DNA of 64,000 nt from RHKX01 sp963823275 (GCA_963823275.1 CAWGKW010000002.1:186001-250000); one strand, 5' to 3'; positions 25,305 through 34,108 are shown, numbered from the stretch's first letter. Numbers and translations are program-made. Notes: generated from the letters alone by a model not told the origin.

Positions 25305-26341
25305 CCGCCGCCCACCCCACTCTCGTTCCCAGCGTTCCCAGACTCGTCCGGGTTGAAGATCTGCACGTCACCATTATCACGACCGACCACGACGACATCG
25401 CCGGTGCGCTCGTCCACGCCGACGCTGTTGGGCTGCCGCACGGTCGGATAACTCGCGACTATCTTCGGAGCCAGTTCACTCACCTCGAGCTCGACTACGC
25501 GGTTGCGGGCCGTTTGGGTCACCCAGAGACGGTTTCTCCGTCCGTCGACGGCGATCCCGTAGGGGCTGCCGGGCAGATTGGTCCGATCGAGCAGCCGGGG
25601 CTCGTCGCCTCCCTCGTAGACGAGGATCGCGTCACCACCGGTGTCGGTCACGTAGAAGCGGTCGGTGCCGTCCTCGGGCCCCGCCACCACATGGCTCGGT
25701 CCGGCGCCCCCTTCGAGGAGCGCCACCTGCTCCAGCGTCTCGGCGTCGATGAAGGCGACCTCGCGGGCCGCAACCGCCACCACGGCGACCGTGTCTTCGG
25801 AGACTGCGATCCCGCCCGGCTGCTCAGGTGAGGGGAGCGTGACGGCGACGGCGTCGCCCTCGACCACGCTGACGGTGTCCCCGCCCTCGTCGCCGACGAA
25901 GATCCTGTCGTTGGACGCCTGCGCGGCGTCGTGGGGGAAGTCGCCGACGGCGACGCTCGATGTCCGGCCGCTCGGCAGCTCGATCCGCAGCAGCTCGTCG
26001 ACGTACTCGATCGGTGCGAGCACCGGGCCGCCGGGCGCGGCGAGGGAGAGATGGCGAGCGGGATCGGGTGTGGGGATGCGCTTCACCGTCTCGCCCGTCG
26101 CGACGTCGATCAGCTCGATCCGGTTCGGGTCGCGGAACGAGATCGCGGCCAGTCCGGTCACCGGGTCGACGACGACGCCCTCGGCCTCGGAGCCGACCGA
26201 CCGGACCTCACCGACCGGCTGCTCAGAAAGCGGGGGCGAGGCGATCGGCTCCGCTGGAGGCGGGTTGGTCTCCGCCGACCCGCAGCCGACGACGGCCAGG
26301 GTCGCCAGCGTGACGGCGAGGCTGAATCCCGAGCTGTTCAA
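25301..26341 (-). CDS. Beta-propeller (YVTN/NHL-like) lipoprotein
   Basis: A 346-residue exported protein. A lipoprotein signal ends LAVVGC, with Cys at about residue 19, then a Pro-rich linker and about six propeller blades: GVVVDPVTGLAAISF, GGIAVSEDTVAVVAV, PYGIAVDGRRNRLWVT and NSVGVDERTGDVVVV are the strongest. Such propellers often bind proteins or act as scaffolds. The start is TTG at 26341, inside the stop of the DUF2064 gene; longer upstream frame is the shadow of that gene. It is coupled on both sides, which argues for a shared role with the molybdoenzyme. Confidence 0.85.
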   Translation of the reverse strand: MNSSGFSLAVTLATLAVVGCGSAETNPPPAEPIASPPLSEQPVGEVRSVGSEAEGVVVDPVTGLAAISFRDPNRIELIDVATGETVKRIPTPDPARHLSLAAPGGPVLAPIEYVDELLRIELPSGRTSSVAVGDFPHDAAQASNDRIFVGDEGGDTVSVVEGDAVAVTLPSPEQPGGIAVSEDTVAVVAVAAREVAFIDAETLEQVALLEGGAGPSHVVAGPEDGTDRFYVTDTGGDAILVYEGGDEPRLLDRTNLPGSPYGIAVDGRRNRLWVTQTARNRVVELEVSELAPKIVASYPTVRQPNSVGVDERTGDVVVVGRDNGDVQIFNPDESGNAGNESGVGGG

Positions 26342-27006
26342 GGTCGCTCCAGGCTGCGAAGGGCGGCGGCGCACCTGGTCCAGGGGGTTACCGTGGCGAC
26401 CGCCCTTGCGTCCTCGAGGGTGTCGATGTCTCGGAGCTGCTCGAGCTCGCGGAAGCGGAGGCCGAGAGCGGTCAGCCGCCCGCGCTGCCGCTCGCCGGTG
26501 TCGTCGGCGCTCATCGGCACACCGTCGAAGACCGCGGGGTCGCCCGCGCGGAGCCCGATCGCCCACCAGCCACCGTCGGATGCGGGGCCGAGGACGGCAT
26601 CGACCCCGGGGGAGCAGAGTTCGCCGACGGACGCCTCGAGCAGCGAAGCCGTGATCTGTGGAGTGTCCATTCCGACCAGCAACGACGGGGAGGCATTGGA
26701 ATCCTCGAACGCGCCGGCGAGGCGGTCGGCGAGCCCGCCGGATCGCTGGGGCAGGATTTCGAACTCGCGGCCCTCGACCCGCGGCAGCCAAGCCGGGTCT
26801 TGGCCCGGCTCCCCGTCGAGGACCAGCACCCGCCGCGCCGCGGGTGCCTCGGCGACGGCCCAGAGAGTGTCGGCGAGGCAGGCCTCGGCGACGCGCGAGG
26901 CGCCGTCCTCACCCAGGTCGGGAATCAGGCGCGTCTTCGCGAAGCCGGGAAGGGGAGCCTTGGCGATCACGATCAGCGATACGGACGTCGGGTCGAGCTG
27001 GGTCAT
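26338..27006 (-). CDS. DUF2064 (TIGR04282-type) glycosyltransferase-like protein
   Basis: A 222-residue Rossmann-like sugar-nucleotide protein. Signatures are VIAKAPLPGFAKTRL at the start, LADRLAGAF, LLVGMDTPQIT, the nucleotide-site GPASDGGWWAIGLR and a C-terminal DIDTLEDA. The family resembles cobinamide/molybdenum-cofactor nucleotidyltransferases (CobY/MobA) as well as GT-A glycosyltransferases; genuine substrates are mostly unknown. ATG at 27006 overlaps the stop of the GT2 gene. Residues upstream in this frame are shadow sequence. Confidence 0.85.
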   Translation of the reverse strand: MTQLDPTSVSLIVIAKAPLPGFAKTRLIPDLGEDGASRVAEACLADTLWAVAEAPAARRVLVLDGEPGQDPAWLPRVEGREFEILPQRSGGLADRLAGAFEDSNASPSLLVGMDTPQITASLLEASVGELCSPGVDAVLGPASDGGWWAIGLRAGDPAVFDGVPMSADDTGERQRGRLTALGLRFRELEQLRDIDTLEDARAVATVTPWTRCAAALRSLERP

Positions 27007-27662
27007 TGAGCCCGCATCGCCTTGCTCATGTCGCCGATCGTGCGCAGCGTGCCCCTGACCGTCCCCGTCACCTTCGAGCGGCCCTCCCGCTTGCGGTAGG
27101 AGACCGGCACCTCCTCGATCCTCCATCCGGCGTCGGCTGCGCGGAGGACCATCTCGAGTGGCCAGCCGAATCGGCGGTCCCGCAGCTCGAGCGCGAGCAG
27201 CGGCTCGCGCCGGGCCGCCCGCATCGGCCCGATGTCGGTCAGCTTCCCGGCTCGCCTGCGCACCATCAGCCCCAGCGCCCGGTTGGCGATGCGTGCGTGA
27301 GCGGGCCAAGCTCCCGCCTCGGCGATCCGGGTCCCCAACACCAGGTCGGCGTCCCCCGCCGCGACGGGGTCGCTCACCCTGTCGAGCTCAGCCGGGTCGA
27401 GCGAGCCGTCACAGTCCATGAAGCAGACCACCTCGGAGCTTGCAGCGGACAGGCCCGCGTAACACGCGGCGCCGAATCCCCGTTGCGGCTCGTGAACCAC
27501 CTCGGCCCCCAGTTTCGCGGCGATCTCATCCGATCCATCGGTGGATCCGTTGTCAACCACGATGGCCCGATACCCCTCACCGAAAGCCGCCAGGACGCCT
27601 GGGATCGCGGCCGCCTCGTCGAGCACCGGCAGGACGACATCGATGGGATGCTGGGCGGGCAA
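27003..27662 (-). CDS. GT2 family glycosyltransferase
   Basis: A 219-residue GT-A enzyme like dolichyl/polyprenyl-phosphate sugar synthases. DVVLPVLDEAAAIP opens the fold, then VVDNGSTDGSDE, CFMDCDGSLDP (DxD), DLVLGTR and VPVSYRKREGRSKVTGT. I choose TTG at 27662 because the conserved region starts only a few residues later and a TAGGGT box (27678-27673) lies 10 bases upstream; the frame is open further but non-homologous. It is the first gene of the minus-strand operon and is divergent from the GT-C gene at 27699. Confidence 0.88.
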   Translation of the reverse strand: MPAQHPIDVVLPVLDEAAAIPGVLAAFGEGYRAIVVDNGSTDGSDEIAAKLGAEVVHEPQRGFGAACYAGLSAASSEVVCFMDCDGSLDPAELDRVSDPVAAGDADLVLGTRIAEAGAWPAHARIANRALGLMVRRRAGKLTDIGPMRAARREPLLALELRDRRFGWPLEMVLRAADAGWRIEEVPVSYRKREGRSKVTGTVRGTLRTIGDMSKAMRAQ

Positions 27663-27698
27663 ACCGTCATCAACCCTATCGGTGTGAAACTGACAGCC

Positions 27699-28985
27699 AT
27701 GACGAGGAGCCCCGGGACCCGAACCGCAATCGGCCTCTCCGCCGTCGGAGTGCTCACCGTCGCCTTCGGGCTGAGCTTCAAGTGGGCGGGAGGGAGCCTC
27801 GGGACCTCGCTGCCGCCGTTCTTCGCAAACTGGGATCCGCACGTCGATGGATACGCGCTGATCGGCCTTCCGGTTCTCGCGGCCTCGTTCGCGGGGGCCG
27901 TCCCGTTGCTGCGCGGACGCGGCGGACTCTGGACGTTTCTGCTCGGCGCGTTCGTGATCGCCCTGTCCGCCCGGCTCGGACTCTCGCTGATCCGCGACGG
28001 CGCCGAGGGCTGGTACGCGGTGTTCGGCACCGATCCAGAGGCCGCCAACGAGTACCTGCCGGTCCTCCCGGCCATCGATTCGCTCGGCTTACAGACCTTC
28101 CTCGATCGGTTCGCCGAGCTCTCCCCGACCCTGCCGATCCATCCATCGGCCCATCCGCCCGGAATCCTCGTCCTCCTCGACCTGACCGGGATCGACGGAG
28201 CCCGTGGGTTCGCCGCTCTCGTGATCGCGGCCGGGGCCGCCGCGGTGCCCCTGACCTACGTCCTCGCCCGCCGGGTCGCGATGGAGGAGGGCCGCTCGCG
28301 CGCCGCTGCGATGCTGATCGCCTTCTCGCCGGCCGCCCTCATGTACGGAGTGCTCACAACCGATGCGATGTTCGCGACGCTCGGCCTGATCGCCGCCTGC
28401 CTGCTGGTCGGCTCCGGTTTCCTCTCCTGGCTGCTCGGCGCCCTCGCCCTGGCCCTCGCCTCGTTCTTCTCCTGGGCGCTGCTGGCAATCGGAGCGTTCG
28501 CGGCGGTCTTCCAGCTGCTCCGTCGCGGCATCGGCTCAGCCTTCGGGATGGCGCTGGTCGCCGGCTGCGTGCTCGTCGCCTTCTACCTGGCCCTCTACGG
28601 CGCCTGTGGCTTCGATCCGATCGGTTCGGTCGGGGCGGCTGGAGAGGCCTACGATCTCGGCATCTCCAACGCCCGCCCCTACCTGTTCTGGCTGTTCGGC
28701 TCCCCGGTCGCCTTCGCGGTCGCTCTGGGGGTCCCGACGGCGTGGTTTGCCGCCCGCGCGCTGGGCAGCGGCAACGAGGTTGCGATCGGCCTCGCCGCGA
28801 TCGTCCTCGCCTCGGTCGTGATCGGGCTGACCAAGGCCGAGACCGAGCGCATCTGGTTGTTCATGGGCCCGCTGGCCGCGGTCGCGGCTGCGACGCTCGT
28901 CCCGGTGCGGCGGATGCCGGCGATCTGCGGCCTGTTGATCGCCCAGGCTCTCGCCACCCAAGCCCTCCTGGACACGATCTGGTGA
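27699..28985 (+). CDS. Polytopic GT-C-like glycosyltransferase
   Basis: A 428-residue membrane protein with about eleven helices. The first outside loop has NWDPHVDGYALIGLP, and a later loop HPSAHPPGILVLLDL recalls the periplasmic loop of ArnT/PMT-like and other lipid-linked-sugar transferases. The exact family is uncertain. ATG at 27699 is chosen because hydrophobic sequence follows at once; the frame upstream is shadow of the opposite-strand operon. Its stop overlaps the start of the epimerase gene (GTGA at 28982). With the divergent GT2 it suggests making a lipid-linked sugar and transferring it outside. Confidence 0.75.
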   Translation: MTRSPGTRTAIGLSAVGVLTVAFGLSFKWAGGSLGTSLPPFFANWDPHVDGYALIGLPVLAASFAGAVPLLRGRGGLWTFLLGAFVIALSARLGLSLIRDGAEGWYAVFGTDPEAANEYLPVLPAIDSLGLQTFLDRFAELSPTLPIHPSAHPPGILVLLDLTGIDGARGFAALVIAAGAAAVPLTYVLARRVAMEEGRSRAAAMLIAFSPAALMYGVLTTDAMFATLGLIAACLLVGSGFLSWLLGALALALASFFSWALLAIGAFAAVFQLLRRGIGSAFGMALVAGCVLVAFYLALYGACGFDPIGSVGAAGEAYDLGISNARPYLFWLFGSPVAFAVALGVPTAWFAARALGSGNEVAIGLAAIVLASVVIGLTKAETERIWLFMGPLAAVAAATLVPVRRMPAICGLLIAQALATQALLDTIW

Positions 28986-30100
28986 GCCGCGTACTCGTCA
29001 CCGGCGGGGCCGGCTTCATCGGCTCCCATCTCGTCGACGCTCTGCTCGCGGGTGGGGAGGAGGTGCGCATCCTCGACAACCTCGACCCGCTCGCCCACCC
29101 GAGCGGCAAGCCACCCGGGCACCTCGATCCGGCCGCCGAGCTGCTCGTCGGCGATCTCCGCAGCGATGACGACGTCGCCGTCGCGCTCGAAGGAGTCGAC
29201 CGCGTCTTCCACCTCGGCGGCATCGTCGGCAACGGCGAATCGATGGTCAACGTCCGCAGGGCGATCGACTCCAACCCGGGCGGTACCGCCACCCTGCTCG
29301 AGGCCGTGATCGCCCGGCGGGAGCAGATCCGCCGCGTCGTCGTTGCCTCATCGATGGTGGTCTACGGCGAGGGGGCCTACCGCTGTCGCGAACACGGCGT
29401 GGTGATGCCCGGCGTCCGCCCCGCCGCTCAGCTCCGGGAGCGCCGCTGGGAGCCGCTATGCCCCCGCTGCGGCCGCGACACCGAGCCGGTGCCACTGACC
29501 GAGGACAAGCCGCTGCAGCCGATCAGCGTGTACGGGATCAGCAAGCGCGACACCGAGGAGCTGGCGCTGGTCCTCGGTGAGGCCTACGGCTTCGAGGCGG
29601 TCGCGCTCCGCTACCTGAACGTCTACGGGCCGCGACAGGCGCTCGCCAACCCCTACACCGGCGTTGCCGCGATCTTCTCCTCCCGCCTGCTCGGCGGCGA
29701 TCCGCCTCGCGTCTTCGAGGACGGCAACCAGATCCGCGACCTCGTGCACGTCTCCGACATCGTCGCGGCCACCGTCGCCTCCATGGAGGCCCCCGAGGCG
29801 CCCGGACGCGCCTTCAACGTAGCCACCGGCTGCCGGATCGGGATCGCCGAGCTCGCCTCGAAGCTCTGCGCCCTCCTCGCCCCCGAGCTCGAGCCCGAGA
29901 TCACCGGCGAGTTCCGCGCCGGCGACATCCGTCACTGCTTCGCCGATACGACCCTCGCGAGGGATCTGCTCGGCTTCGAGGCGAGGACGAGGCTGGAGGA
30001 CGGCCTGCCCGAACTGGTCGAGTGGGTGGCCAGGCAGTCGGTGACGGAATCCGGCGACGAGGCGCTGGAGAAGCTGCGGAGGGCGGGGTTGGTGGGTTAG
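28982..30100 (+). CDS. NAD-dependent epimerase/dehydratase with a Cys-rich insert
   Basis: A 372-residue extended short-chain dehydrogenase acting on nucleotide sugars. The NAD loop is VTGGAGFIGSHL, then VFHLGGIVG, the catalytic Ser region VVVASSMVVYGEG, YGISK (Tyr/Lys) and LRYLNVYGPRQ. Between Ser and Tyr-Lys there is an insertion of about 35 residues containing YRCREHG and CPRCGRD, three or four ligands that look like a small zinc ribbon. Most GalE-type enzymes lack this. GTG start within the stop of the GT-C gene. The product is probably a precursor for surface glycans. Confidence 0.88.
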   Translation: MSRVLVTGGAGFIGSHLVDALLAGGEEVRILDNLDPLAHPSGKPPGHLDPAAELLVGDLRSDDDVAVALEGVDRVFHLGGIVGNGESMVNVRRAIDSNPGGTATLLEAVIARREQIRRVVVASSMVVYGEGAYRCREHGVVMPGVRPAAQLRERRWEPLCPRCGRDTEPVPLTEDKPLQPISVYGISKRDTEELALVLGEAYGFEAVALRYLNVYGPRQALANPYTGVAAIFSSRLLGGDPPRVFEDGNQIRDLVHVSDIVAATVASMEAPEAPGRAFNVATGCRIGIAELASKLCALLAPELEPEITGEFRAGDIRHCFADTTLARDLLGFEARTRLEDGLPELVEWVARQSVTESGDEALEKLRRAGLVG

Positions 30101-30174
30101 AAGTGGCCTGTCGAGGGGCTTCTTCAAATCGGTCGTGTGATCGTGTCCCCTCAGGGGTAGCAATGACACGACCG
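30101..30174. repeat. Intergenic repeat with hairpin (copy 1)
   Basis: Just after the epimerase stop, GTGGCCTGTCGAGGGGCTT begins a stretch that resembles the one after the protease gene near 41103. It contains an inverted repeat CGGTCGTGT (30130-30138) / ACACGACCG (30166-30174) around CCCCTCAGGGG. A second TCGTGTC at 30141 can pair with the same right arm, giving alternative folds. Likely a bidirectional terminator. The rest of the gap to 30281 shows nothing clear. Confidence 0.55.
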
Positions 30175-30281
30175 ACGGCTCACCCTCGCCAATCGAGCTG
30201 CGGAGTTCGTCCTCGTGGATGCTCTCCAGCGAGGGGGACCCGCGGTCGACGACTTCGCCGGGAACGCCTGAGGGCCGAGGG

Positions 30282-30551
30282 CTAACTGAGGCCCTGGCGG
30301 GCCTCCGAGACCAGGGTCACGGCCTCGGGGAAGATCATCCGGATCACGTCGCGGACCTGGGTGGCCTGCTCGTCGGAGGATCCGGTGAGCTCGATCCGGC
30401 CGATTGCGGCGACGGTCATCGTGACCGCGAGCTGGATGGCGGTGTCGGCGAAGGCGACCTTCTGTGCCCCCTGCATCGACTCGGCGAGCTCCCCGAGTCG
30501 AGCCTGCAGGTCGTCGGGGTCGCCGAACATTCCGAATCCGCCAGCTTCCAT
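30282..30551 (-). CDS. Small conserved-looking protein of unknown function
   Basis: An 89-residue protein, mostly helical by composition, with no motif I recognise. The start (MFGDPDDLQARLGELAESM) has a loose resemblance to YbaB/EbfC nucleoid proteins, but the C-terminal half does not follow that family, so I leave it unassigned. A TATCCT box (30564-30559) lies 7 bases before the ATG, which supports a real gene with a leaderless transcript. Confidence 0.6.
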   Translation of the reverse strand: MEAGGFGMFGDPDDLQARLGELAESMQGAQKVAFADTAIQLAVTMTVAAIGRIELTGSSDEQATQVRDVIRMIFPEAVTLVSEARQGLS

Positions 30552-30585
30552 GGCCGGAAGGATAGGCCCTCGGGCGCGCCGGCTC

Positions 30586-31254
30586 TCAGTCCGGTTCTTC
30601 AGATGGCGATCCGGCGGCCAGCGGCTCGGCGCTCGCCGTCAGCAGTCCACCACGGGCGAACACCGTCGCCAGCAGCTCGAGCGGCAAGGCCACCAGCGCC
30701 GCTGGGATGGCGACGAGGGCGCTGACGACCCAGTCGAGCCCGTAGAGGAAGCGGTCCTTGCCGGTCTCCCGTTTCGGGAGGCGGCCGGCTCTGGCGTTGC
30801 GGACGAAGTTGTCGCGATAGGTGAACGCGTTGATCACCGTCTGCCACATCAGCTCGAAGGCGCTGTTGCGAAAGGGGGTTCCACAGTCGACCACCTCGAG
30901 TCCCTGTTGGGCGAGCAGCAGGCGCAGGGCCTCGGGCGTCAGGTGCAGTCGCCGCAGCTCCGGCTCGAGGCCGGCCCACTGGGCCCCGCCGAGGCTGCCC
31001 TGAAAGCTCCTGCGGTTGGGGGCGACGATCTCGACCCTGCCGCTCTCGTTGCGCTCGATCAACTGGTGGATCTCCGCCTCGGCATTGGGCGGCTTCCGGT
31101 GCCGGGTGACGGCGAGGCCGCAGTTCTCGCAGCGATCGAGCACGATTCGCTTGCCACGCTCCAGCGGGTCGTGGGCGGCGGTCCATCCGAACAGCGTCGC
31201 GCCGCAGGCGGGGCACGGGTAGTGAGCGTTCTTCTGCCGATGAGCGTCAGCCAT
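30586..31254 (-). CDS. Zinc-ribbon protein with methyltransferase-like C-terminal half
   Basis: A 222-residue protein. The N-terminus has a four-Cys zinc ribbon (CPACG then CENCG). The middle (APNRRSFQGSLGG, LRRLHLTPEALRLLLAQQGLEVV) matches the last third of class I SAM methyltransferases that modify lipids or quinones, but the SAM-binding Rossmann motifs that should precede it are absent. Two hydrophobic stretches follow (about 165-200). It may be a remodelled, non-catalytic relative. ATG at 31254 gives the ribbon directly; the longer upstream frame is shadow. It starts 13 bases after the saccharopine-dehydrogenase-like gene ends, same strand. Confidence 0.65.
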   Translation of the reverse strand: MADAHRQKNAHYPCPACGATLFGWTAAHDPLERGKRIVLDRCENCGLAVTRHRKPPNAEAEIHQLIERNESGRVEIVAPNRRSFQGSLGGAQWAGLEPELRRLHLTPEALRLLLAQQGLEVVDCGTPFRNSAFELMWQTVINAFTYRDNFVRNARAGRLPKRETGKDRFLYGLDWVVSALVAIPAALVALPLELLATVFARGGLLTASAEPLAAGSPSEEPD

Positions 31255-31267
31255 CCCCGGTCCTGAC

Positions 31268-32392
31268 TCAGATCGGCTCGATGTCAATGGTGATGGCGTG
31301 GGAGCCGAGGGCCGCCAGGAAGTCGGCCGGATCGAACGCCTCCGACGGCGCGAGGCCGCCCCGGCGGTCGAAGCCCGGGGCGAGCATGCGGAGTCACTCC
31401 CTCGGCCAGGATCTTGGCGGTGATCCCGTAGACGTCGCCACCGCGAAGGACGCCCCTGCGCGTTCCGTCGGTGGTTCTCGCCTCGCATACGAGGGTGAAC
31501 GTCGCCGCCGCCCTCGACGCTTCGCCGGGACCCTCGGGGAGCCGGGCGATCAGCTTGCCGACGGCTCGTCGCAGTGGGGTGCCCATGGCGTAGCCGTGCC
31601 CGTCATCAGCGGCGCCGCCAGCGGCCCGAGCTGCACCCCGAGCAGTCCTCGCAGATCGATCAGCGACCGCACCGTGCCCACGTCCACATGCCTGGGGACC
31701 GTGATCTGCTCTCCCGACGGGTAGCGGCCAACCCGCTGCTCACCAATCGGCTGTGGAAAGGTGAAGCGGCCGCGCCCGGCCTTCAGCGAGGACGGTTCGT
31801 AGCGTCCGTTGCTCCACTCGACGTCGCCGCCCCTGATCATCTCCAGAGCCGAGAGCGCAGTCCCGCGGGTCACTCCGAGATCGTTGACCCGGTAGGCGAT
31901 CGTCAGCTCCTCGATCCGCCCGAGGCCCTCCGCGGTGAGCGCTGCGAGCATGTCTCCGGGCACGTAGTCGAAGCCGAAGCCGCTGACCAATGCGGCGCCG
32001 GAATCGGCGGCGATCCCACCCCAGCGATCGAAGGAGTCGCGGATGAAGGGCTGCTCGCCGGTGGTGTCGAGGTAGTGGGTGCCCGCCCTCGCCGCGGCCT
32101 CGATCACCGGGGCGCCGTGAAGGGTGAACGGACCCGCGCAGGCGATCACGACAGCGGCCGGCTCGATCAGCTCGCGAAGCCCGGCCGCATCGTCGAGGCT
32201 CACGGCGGCGATCCTGACCGCCGCGCCAGGTCCGAGGCCCGCGGCCACCGCCTCGAGCTTCGGGCGGGCGCGGCCGGCGAGGACGATCGGCACGCCGCGC
32301 GAGCTGAGTTCGGCCGCGGCAAGCTTGCCGGTGTAGCCGCTCGCGCCGTAGATGACGACCTCTTTCGCCTCGATGGGCGCGATCTCGTTCAC
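31268..32392 (-). CDS. Saccharopine-dehydrogenase-like oxidoreductase, two apparent frameshifts
   Basis: About 375 codons encoding a Rossmann NAD(P) protein of the saccharopine dehydrogenase/trans-acting enoyl reductase group: VVIYGASGYTGKLAA, VLAGRARPKLEA, VIACAGPFTLHG, THYLDTTGEQPF. Homology leaves the first frame near 31590 (after LMTGTAT), continues in a second (MGTPLRRAVGKLIARLPEG to ITAKILAEGV), and near 31390 moves to a third (MLAPGFDRRGGLAPSEAFDP to the end at 31268). The two shifts cancel in net length. I choose GTG at 32392 because TAGCAT lies 7 bases upstream. Either two sequence indels or a recent pseudogene. Confidence 0.75.
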
Positions 32393-32447
32393 CACCCCAA
32401 TGCTATTGAGGAGCCGAGCCATTAACTTGAGCCGGACTGTGGCGCAC

Positions 32448-32681
32448 ATGACTCCCCGAGAGATGGCGGCCCGCGATCGGATCGAAACGCTGATCGGCGT
32501 CGCCGCGCCGTTCCTCGACCTGGTCCTGGGCGTCGGCGATCGGATCAGCCGGATCGTCGAGCCGGGCGATCGGGAGTACTACCCGATCCGCGCGGGTGGG
32601 CAGGTCGCGCTGCCAGGGGAACCGGGCTACGAAGAGGAACCGGGGCTCCGGCCCCAGGCCGACCGACCCGGATCGTCGTAG
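32448..32681 (+). CDS. Small hypothetical protein
   Basis: A 77-residue protein with an amphipathic/hydrophobic stretch (DRIETLIGVAAPFLDLVLGVGDRISRI) and an acidic, Gly/Pro-rich tail. No family recognised. Its ATG is 56 bases from the likely start of the divergent saccharopine-dehydrogenase-like gene. Codon use is normal for the window, which is the main support. Confidence 0.5.
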   Translation: MTPREMAARDRIETLIGVAAPFLDLVLGVGDRISRIVEPGDREYYPIRAGGQVALPGEPGYEEEPGLRPQADRPGSS

Positions 32682-32802
32682 CGCCCTGCGCCCCACGGCC
32701 GCTGACGGTGAAACTGCCGGCGGGCCTAAGATATGCGGCCGACGAGGGTCCGCGACACGGCGATTCTGCCGAGCGGGACGAATCCGGGAGTTTCAGCCAG
32801 CC

Positions 32803-33663
32803 GTGAAGATGAGCAACGAGCAGATCGAGGACGAGCGCCGCCAGGGCAAGATCGCAGGGATCGCCGCGGTCGTTGGGATCGTGATCTTCATCGCGGCGAT
32901 GGGGCTCGCTGGGGATTTCAACGGGGCCGAGCAGGCCGAGCAGCTGAAGATGCTGGACTCGATCGAGGGCGACCTGCTGCTGCAGTCCCTGCTCCAGGCT
33001 TTTGCGCTGCTGCTCTTCCTGCCCGCGCTGATCTCGCTGTTCGGCTCCGTTCAGGCGCGCGTCGAGAACTTCCGGCCCGGGTTGATCGGAGTGGTCGTTA
33101 TCAGTCCGATCCTGCTCGCGGCCTCGCTCGTCGTCGCCTACTTCGCCTTCAAGGACGCCGCCGACGCCTTCCTCGCCCCCGGCGCCGATTACGACATCAA
33201 CTCCAACGACGTCGCCAACGACGTCTTCTACGAGCAGTTTGCGACGCAGGTCCGGACCGGCCTGGGCTTGGCCGGGTCGCTCGGGCTCGCCTTCTCCACC
33301 GTCTACCTGAGCCTGAATGCGATGCGCGCCGGCCTGATGACGCGGTTCTGGGGAACGTTGGCGATGGCGGTCGGGATCGGGACGCTGCTCTTCGGCAGCG
33401 TCATGCTGATCGGCTTCATGTTGCTCATCGCCCTGCTCATCACGGGCTGGTGGCCCGGTGCACGTCCACCCGCCTGGGAGGCGGGAGAGGCGGTCCCGTG
33501 GCCGGCCGCCGGCCGGCCGGGAGACGCAGAGCCGAAGGCGGACGAGCTTGCGGCGCCCGAGGATTTCGAGGGCACCGCGAGCGAGGTCGAGGACGCCGGC
33601 GATTCCGCCCGAACAGGTGTCTCCGAGGGCGGGCGCAAGCGCAAGCGCAAGCAACGGGGTTAG
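32803..33663 (+). CDS. Integral membrane protein of unknown function
   Basis: About 286 residues with five hydrophobic helices (roughly 20-40, 65-85, 95-118, 150-172, 185-215). The tail is acidic and then strongly basic (GGRKRKRKQRG). A predicted outside loop holds ADYDINSNDVANDV. No family recognised. Start is either GTG at 32803 or ATG at 32809. A TAAGAT box at 32728-32733 may be its promoter. The next membrane protein starts 7 bases after its stop, suggesting one transcript. Confidence 0.72.
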   Translation: MKMSNEQIEDERRQGKIAGIAAVVGIVIFIAAMGLAGDFNGAEQAEQLKMLDSIEGDLLLQSLLQAFALLLFLPALISLFGSVQARVENFRPGLIGVVVISPILLAASLVVAYFAFKDAADAFLAPGADYDINSNDVANDVFYEQFATQVRTGLGLAGSLGLAFSTVYLSLNAMRAGLMTRFWGTLAMAVGIGTLLFGSVMLIGFMLLIALLITGWWPGARPPAWEAGEAVPWPAAGRPGDAEPKADELAAPEDFEGTASEVEDAGDSARTGVSEGGRKRKRKQRG

Positions 33664-33670
33664 ACGGGCA

Positions 33671-34108
33671 ATGACCCCGCTCGGCGCTCCCCGGGCCGTC
33701 GTCAGGCTGGTTTCGGGCCTGCTCGCCGCGGTACAGCTCACCGACGGCCTCTACGCGTTGCTGGCTCCGAGGTCCTTCTTCGACGACTTTCCCCTGGGGC
33801 GCGGGTGGGTCGAGGCCCTTCCCGCCTACAACGAGCACCTGACCCGCGACGTCGGCGGGCTCTTTCTCGCCACGGGCGTCGTCCTGGCCGCCGCGGCCGT
33901 CTACCTGGAGCGCCGCCTCGTGATCGTCGCGCTCGGCTCCTTCCTCTTCTACTCGGTGCCGCACCTGATCTTCCACCTGTTCAACCTCGAGGGGCTCTCG
34001 ACCGGCGATGCGATCGCTGAGGCGGTCAGCCTCGCGGTGACGGTGATCGCGCCGGTCGTGGTGCTGGTGATGATCCTGAGGGCGAAACCGCAGACCCCCT
34101 CGCCCTGA
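33671..34108 (+). CDS. Small four-helix membrane protein
   Basis: A 145-residue protein with four membrane helices and a conserved-looking first loop (YALLAPRSFFDDFPLGRGW), then NEHLTRDVGG and PHLIFHLFNLEGL. This pattern is common in uncharacterised actinobacterial membrane proteins; no function is known to me. It follows the preceding membrane protein by 7 bases and converges on the AEC transporter gene. Confidence 0.75.
   Translation: MTPLGAPRAVVRLVSGLLAAVQLTDGLYALLAPRSFFDDFPLGRGWVEALPAYNEHLTRDVGGLFLATGVVLAAAAVYLERRLVIVALGSFLFYSVPHLIFHLFNLEGLSTGDAIAEAVSLAVTVIAPVVVLVMILRAKPQTPSP

Noticed and set aside
26658..27698. Upstream extension of the GT-C gene at 27699
   Set aside because: Shadow of the DUF2064 and GT2 genes on the other strand.
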